Positions 59,641 through 64,000 of a stretch of 64,000 bases of DNA are shown here, piece by piece (within the stretch, counting starts at the first letter, position 1; every line of letters begins with the position of its first letter). The position numbers and the translations under genes were made by a program. The stretch spans positions 153,666,258 to 153,730,257 of the forward strand of contig CM067081.1 in NCBI GenBank assembly GCA_034008185.1. The letters are read 5' to 3'. This DNA is from Gorsachius magnificus. Its lineage: Eukaryota > Chordata > Aves > Pelecaniformes > Ardeidae. The notes below the pieces were generated by a model that was given only the letters and a program-made list of their open reading frames with translations, did no database searches and had not been told where the DNA came from.

Positions 59641-62459
59641 TATATGATCCTTCTACAGAATAGAAGGCACCTGAAAGCCTTGATCTAGAAATCTTTAAAC
59701 CCATGGGTCAAAACCCTTTGAGTGAGGTTATGTTAGGGCAGAGATATGTTCAGGGAGTTAGAAGCTCGCATTTCAAGGATTCTGGAATCAATCAGTCAAG
59801 TGGGATGATAAAATTTAATCACTGTCTTTCCAAGTAAATAATGAGAAATGATTTATGGAACTCTGAGCATAAATGATTTCCAGCTGCATCACAGACTGGA
59901 CATCAGCTTTACAGAGGATTGATATGGTTTTACTATTTCAGAAAGCAAAGGAAGTCTGAACATGAAATATTTTCAAGACAATATATTTGATCCAGACAAA
60001 ACCATAGGATATGCAGAACCTGTGTTCTGTAGGTCAAATGTAGACAAAATATGGTGACAGCAAATGGGATGGACATGACTACAGTATGATGATGCTTTTT
60101 TTTTTTTAATCGTATGCTAAAATAATATATACTGATTTTCAAAACGGATGCAGATAGTCGATGTTATCACTCTGCCAACCAAAGGAAAATAGGAGAAGAT
60201 TGAGGCCTTTTTTTTCAGGGTACTTCTTGGTGGTATCAAATAACCCTTCATCTGATCTGGAAGACAAAGAAAGGGAAAATAAAACAAGACAAGACAGGGA
60301 CTGAGGAGGACTAAAGCCTCAGCAGTTTAGAACAGCAAAGAAAAAAGTAAGAATTATTTTTATTTTTTAGTGTTCATTTTGGAAATGTTTTCTTGCCTCT
60401 CAGAGGCTAGCACATTGCTTTCAAAAATAACCCAATTTAAGGTAATTTCTCTATCAGACTAGGATCCTCCGTTGGCGTAAGCTGTTTACACAAGCTGAAA
60501 TGTCATTATGACTCAAGAACTATATGGCCTCACACAAACTATATAATGAAGTATTCTGATTTTCTTCTTTTCTACAAGTCAAATACGTGCCTTGCAGTTC
60601 TGCACTGTAAGCTTCAGAGACTTGTTTCAAATATGGATTTTTGGAACCTATTCCCATGCCCCTGAATTGTTAAGTGTCTTTTCTTTGTTTGTGTAGTCTC
60701 TCCTCCTTGAAAATAGAAACAGTCAGAAATTCTCACCATCCATCTCCACATTTTTTCCCCATTATAAACTTTCATTTAGCAAATAAGGGTCTCATTGAGG
60801 TTAAAAATAGAAGTCTTCCATTTCTGAATGTACAAACAAAAACTGAAAAATGTAATGAAGATCCATACTTACTAGTCAAGTGAAAAATACTTCAAGAGGA
60901 TTTTTTAGACTGAATTTTTAAAAAAGGAATGTTATATTTTATACCAGAAGAATTTTGCTACCAAGTATTGATACAAGAATCAAATTCTCTTCTTCCAAGA
61001 TACACAAACACCTAGGACTCAAGGAATGACCCAGAACAAAAGCAAGCTTTAAAAGAATCCAAAATAACAACTTTTTCTAACAAAAGATTTCAAAAGCACA
61101 CAGGACAGAAAAATACTCTCTCTTCTGAAAAGCGAGTTAGACTTGCGAATTCCAAACACAAATTTTTACATAAAGAAGAGAGCCTAGATAACAGAGCAGG
61201 GAAGGGAGTTCAGGCTTTGCCTGCATAGGTCTTGGGCCAAAAAAAGCCTACAATTCACTTTTCATTAGAGTGACACTTGAGAAAGGCAGATAAAAAGTTA
61301 AACTACCATTCAATAACCAAATAAATTCTATTTTCTCTCTAAGGAAGGAAGCCCAGCAACTGAGATAAGACAAAGCTTTTGTTCCCCACGTCCCCTCCCC
61401 CCAGGACTCTGCGCAAGATACCGAAACAGACAAAAAAAATTCAATAAGCGCCTTTTTCTTCTCATTCCTCACCACAAAGACCATACAGTTCAAAGGTATA
61501 CACTGCTGTGCTTAGAAAAATCTTTGTTTGAGCACCTGGAACAACAGGCCCCTAATTCCTAGCGGGGTTGGGGGCTGCTGGGCTGGACGAGCAGTACCGT
61601 GCTCCAACCACCTGCACCTCTGTCCCCTCCGTAGCACTGCTGACTTTCTTCCATTTCTTCCAGCCTGATTTGTATGCACCAGGCTGTCCCAAGGGAACAG
61701 GTCCATTCCCACCTCTTCCAATTCCTCTGCCTGAAACAAACTGAAAGAGTTCAGCAGAGGATGGAGAAAGAAGATGTGCTGCGGTAAGTGAATAGCAGAT
61801 GAAGAAAATAGGCAGCGAGTGATGATTCCCCAGCAAGCCTGTATAGATACCTGTTCCTGCAGGCCCCATCCAAAGCTCAAATTCAATCAAAGGGTCTTGA
61901 TTACTTTGAACAAGTTTTAGAATCAAAGACTGGAGGCTTAGGGGTAAATTTTCAGATCTTTACATAAGCTAAAAAAAACTAAACAAGGAATGAGCGATCT
62001 GGGTAGGAAACATAAATCATAATAAATCACCACCTTCCCCTCTCCCTGTCACCAACAACTGCCTGGCCATTCAGAAATGAGGAAGAAAAATACACCTGAT
62101 GTGACAATATTCCCTCTTCCTCCAATGCACAGAAAGCAGAAAACTTAAGAAACAGCTTAAAATAAACTTCCAGAACTGGAGGAGAAACAGAGCAGGGCTT
62201 GAGTCAGAGGCGTTAACCTCAGAATACCCAGTGTGTTTATAAAACATGAATTCATACTCATTTATCCCTGAATAAAACATGAGTTGTCTACCAAAAATAC
62301 TTATGTTCAAAGCTTATTCTTGATAATCAACTTTGGAGTTACGCGTAACCATTCAAAAAAATCAGTCTCTCTGTACCCAACCTTAACATTTCTGCCTGGA
62401 GGAGTGTTTCGCATCAGATTAAGACAACATCATCTCCTGTGTCACATAACGTTACAAAT

Positions 62460-62700
62460 CTCACAGGAATCACGGCGAGGGCCTGCTGCCTTCGGCACAC
62501 AGCAGCCACTAAAATGGTGCTGCAGGGAGGGTGCAAGGGGCTCGCAGCCAGGAGAGAGGGAACTGCGCTCCCTCCCGAACCCAGGGGACAGCTACCACAG
62601 TGTCATGCCTAGGTCCGAGTCTTGGAATAGGAAAGCTTTCAGGGGGACACTGAGACAAAGGAGGGCAGGCGGTACCTCATCTAGAGCAGTGATCTTCACG
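62460..62700. other. GC- and CpG-richer block in the 5' intron
   Basis: Locally raised GC with several CpGs (CACGGCGAGGG, CTCGCAGCC, CTGCGCTCC, CCGAACC) in an AT-rich intron. A 150-codon plus-strand frame (62284-62736) covers it but resembles nothing I know. Possible regulatory element or exon of an unknown transcript; no decision possible from sequence alone. Confidence 0.35.
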
Positions 62701-64000
62701 GCCGAGAAGAAAGTGGAGATCTTCAGCACTCATTAGCAGCTCTGCTACATCTAATTAAAGAGATGTGGTAACTAGTCTCTTCTTTTTTTTTTTTTCTTCT
62801 GGAACTAATTTCAAAAATGCTCATTTTTCTCATGATCTGCCCTTTAAACAATTTCTCTTTTTTCCATTTAAATTCTGTTAAAGTATACATATGGGGTTTT
62901 TCTTCCTCCCTGTTGACTCACCAGTTGTATACAGCAGGCTAAAAAAAATCCACAATACAAAGCACTGTCAAATGCACATAACAAGCAAACAGCAGGGAGG
63001 AAAAAGATTTATTTTTCATCTAATTTCTTTTGGGCTATGGTAGTACCGAGTGCTGCTTCTGTAGTGCCTGTACAGCTTCAGGAAAAGACATGGTAGGCTG
63101 CTGGTGCTCCTTCAGTGTTGGACAAATCCTCAGACATGGTGACTGATAGCAGCCTTCCCACTTCAGCCCATCTAGAGCTGGAAGAGATCTGGACATTAAC
63201 CTAATGACAGGACATGTCACATGACTGGGACATTATTTTAATCGGAAAGAGACTTTGAGAGTACTGAGGGGACTTTTAATGCCACGCTCTCAGCTCTTGT
63301 GTTGGTGTATTATTTGCTGGAGTCATTTGGAGAGAAATGCCAACTGCAAAAGAAGTCACTGAACAAGACCATCGTGGGAGCGAAGGACAATCTTACCCGC
63401 TTATGCATTGCTTTTATTATGAATAAGACCAGGTTCTGAGGCTTCTTTCTACCAGTGAGCATTAACATGTGAAGATAACTAACAGCATGGGAGATTAAAA
63501 ATCCTTTACCACAAAATTACCAGAGCAAAAGGTACCAACCGTACAAACCTCCTGCCCACTTTTACCATGGAGCGCCTCACCCTCTGCCCAGAAGTAACAC
63601 TTGTAGTGGTGAGAAAGTAGGTTGATCGCCAAATGCAATCCAACTTTGACCTCATCTTTCCTTGGGGCTTTCAACAAGGGAGCCAAGTGTCTTTTTCCTG
63701 CTGCACACAATAAAAATACATGTCCCCCAAGATTTGACCTCTGTGGGAATGCTGCCTCATTTTACAGTGACACACAACTAACTAGTCGTTAAACCATGGT
63801 GTTTTCAGCTAGAACTAACTCTTGCTGGATTAAAATCAGCGAGGAAAAGCCGACTGCGTATCACGCCTTGAACTACCACTCTCTCCAGATACAGTGTTAT
63901 TAAAAGGGAAAAAAAAAAACAAACCCAACTCCTCTGAATTAAAACTAAGTAGAACTTTTCTTGAAAACGTGTTTCATTACATCAGCCACACCAAAAGCAC

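Larger units (their letters stand above)
41250..64000 (-). other. DGKI 5' intron (partial, >22.7 kb)
   Basis: No DGKI exon and no GC-rich first exon or CpG-island promoter was found here, so this is taken as the 3' part of the large first intron known in DGKI genes. It holds CR1 copies (46918-48655, 51405-51663), a long ancient LINE relic (56430-57760), a LINE fragment (59345-59640), small direct repeats and simple repeats. The rest (41.3-46.9, 48.7-51.4, 51.7-56.4, 57.8-59.3 and 59.7-64 kb) is unassigned. Confidence 0.75.

Noticed and set aside
61512..61926. Two overlapping 124-codon minus-strand frames
   Set aside because: Different frames of the same bases, no family resemblance and no splice sites in phase with DGKI.
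62284..62736. 150-codon plus-strand open frame, the longest in the window
   Set aside because: No recognisable family, mixed composition, no splice or promoter evidence; a chance frame in a GC-richer block. The block itself is kept as a finding.
62690..62760. Possible minus-strand exon (LKISTFFSAVKITALDE-like) ending before GTACCG
   Set aside because: No acceptable acceptor in frame and an upstream stop; not related to DGKI.
41250..64000. Search for the DGKI first coding exon and CpG-island promoter
   Set aside because: No GC-rich exon encoding the expected DWS-type junction or long CpG island was seen; it is assumed to lie outside the window.
1..64000. Bacterial systems, CRISPR arrays, tRNA or rRNA genes
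   Set aside because: Nothing supports them; the window is intronic vertebrate DNA.

Overview
This is a vertebrate, almost certainly avian, genomic window. The single recognisable gene is spread over many small exons on the minus strand, with introns of about 0.2-7 kb. The interspersed repeats are dominated by CR1-clade LINEs, with one bird-type ERV solo LTR and one old hAT DNA transposon. There is no prokaryotic gene organisation; most open frames in the window are chance frames in introns or antisense frames of LINEs. The LTR type suggests a neoavian bird rather than a galliform, but that is a weak inference from memory.

The gene is DGKI, diacylglycerol kinase iota (type IV DGK, sister of DGK zeta). 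Eighteen consecutive coding exons were placed on the minus strand from 41249 down to 934. Each has an AG acceptor and a GT donor, and the phases agree across every junction. Together they give 1634 coding bases, or 544 complete codons plus two bases of a split codon. They encode, in order: both C1 zinc-finger domains (41249-27434), the basic MARCKS-like/nuclear-localisation segment (20745-20671), the catalytic DAGKc domain with its GGDGT nucleotide-binding motif (19359-11472) and the accessory DAGKa domain (10355-934). The N-terminal exon(s) and promoter lie beyond 64000. The C-terminal part (ankyrin repeats, PDZ ligand) lies beyond base 1.

Region by region. 1-12 kb: DAGKa exons and the last DAGKc exon, with a hAT element at 4507-4828 and an old LINE piece near 7.2-7.5 kb. 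12-21 kb: catalytic exons and the MARCKS-like exon, with LINE pieces in the introns. 21-27 kb: the intron between C1 and the MARCKS-like segment, carrying two in-frame candidate cassette exons (22779-22847 and 21046-21141). 27-37 kb: C1 exons. 39-41 kb: a solo LTR with target-site duplication, a truncated CR1 and the first visible exon. 41.25-64 kb: the 3' part of a large 5' intron, holding two CR1 copies, a long ancient LINE relic, a LINE fragment and unassigned sequence.

The most interesting leads are the two unlisted in-frame cassette exons (one with a TACTAAC branch-point match, one strongly acidic and Trp-rich), a pair of overlapping splice donors 5 nt apart at the end of the 11472-11609 exon, the hAT element with recognisable target duplications, and a perfect 13-bp hairpin at 3374-3410. 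All comparisons with human DGKI and with repeat families are from memory, not from a search.
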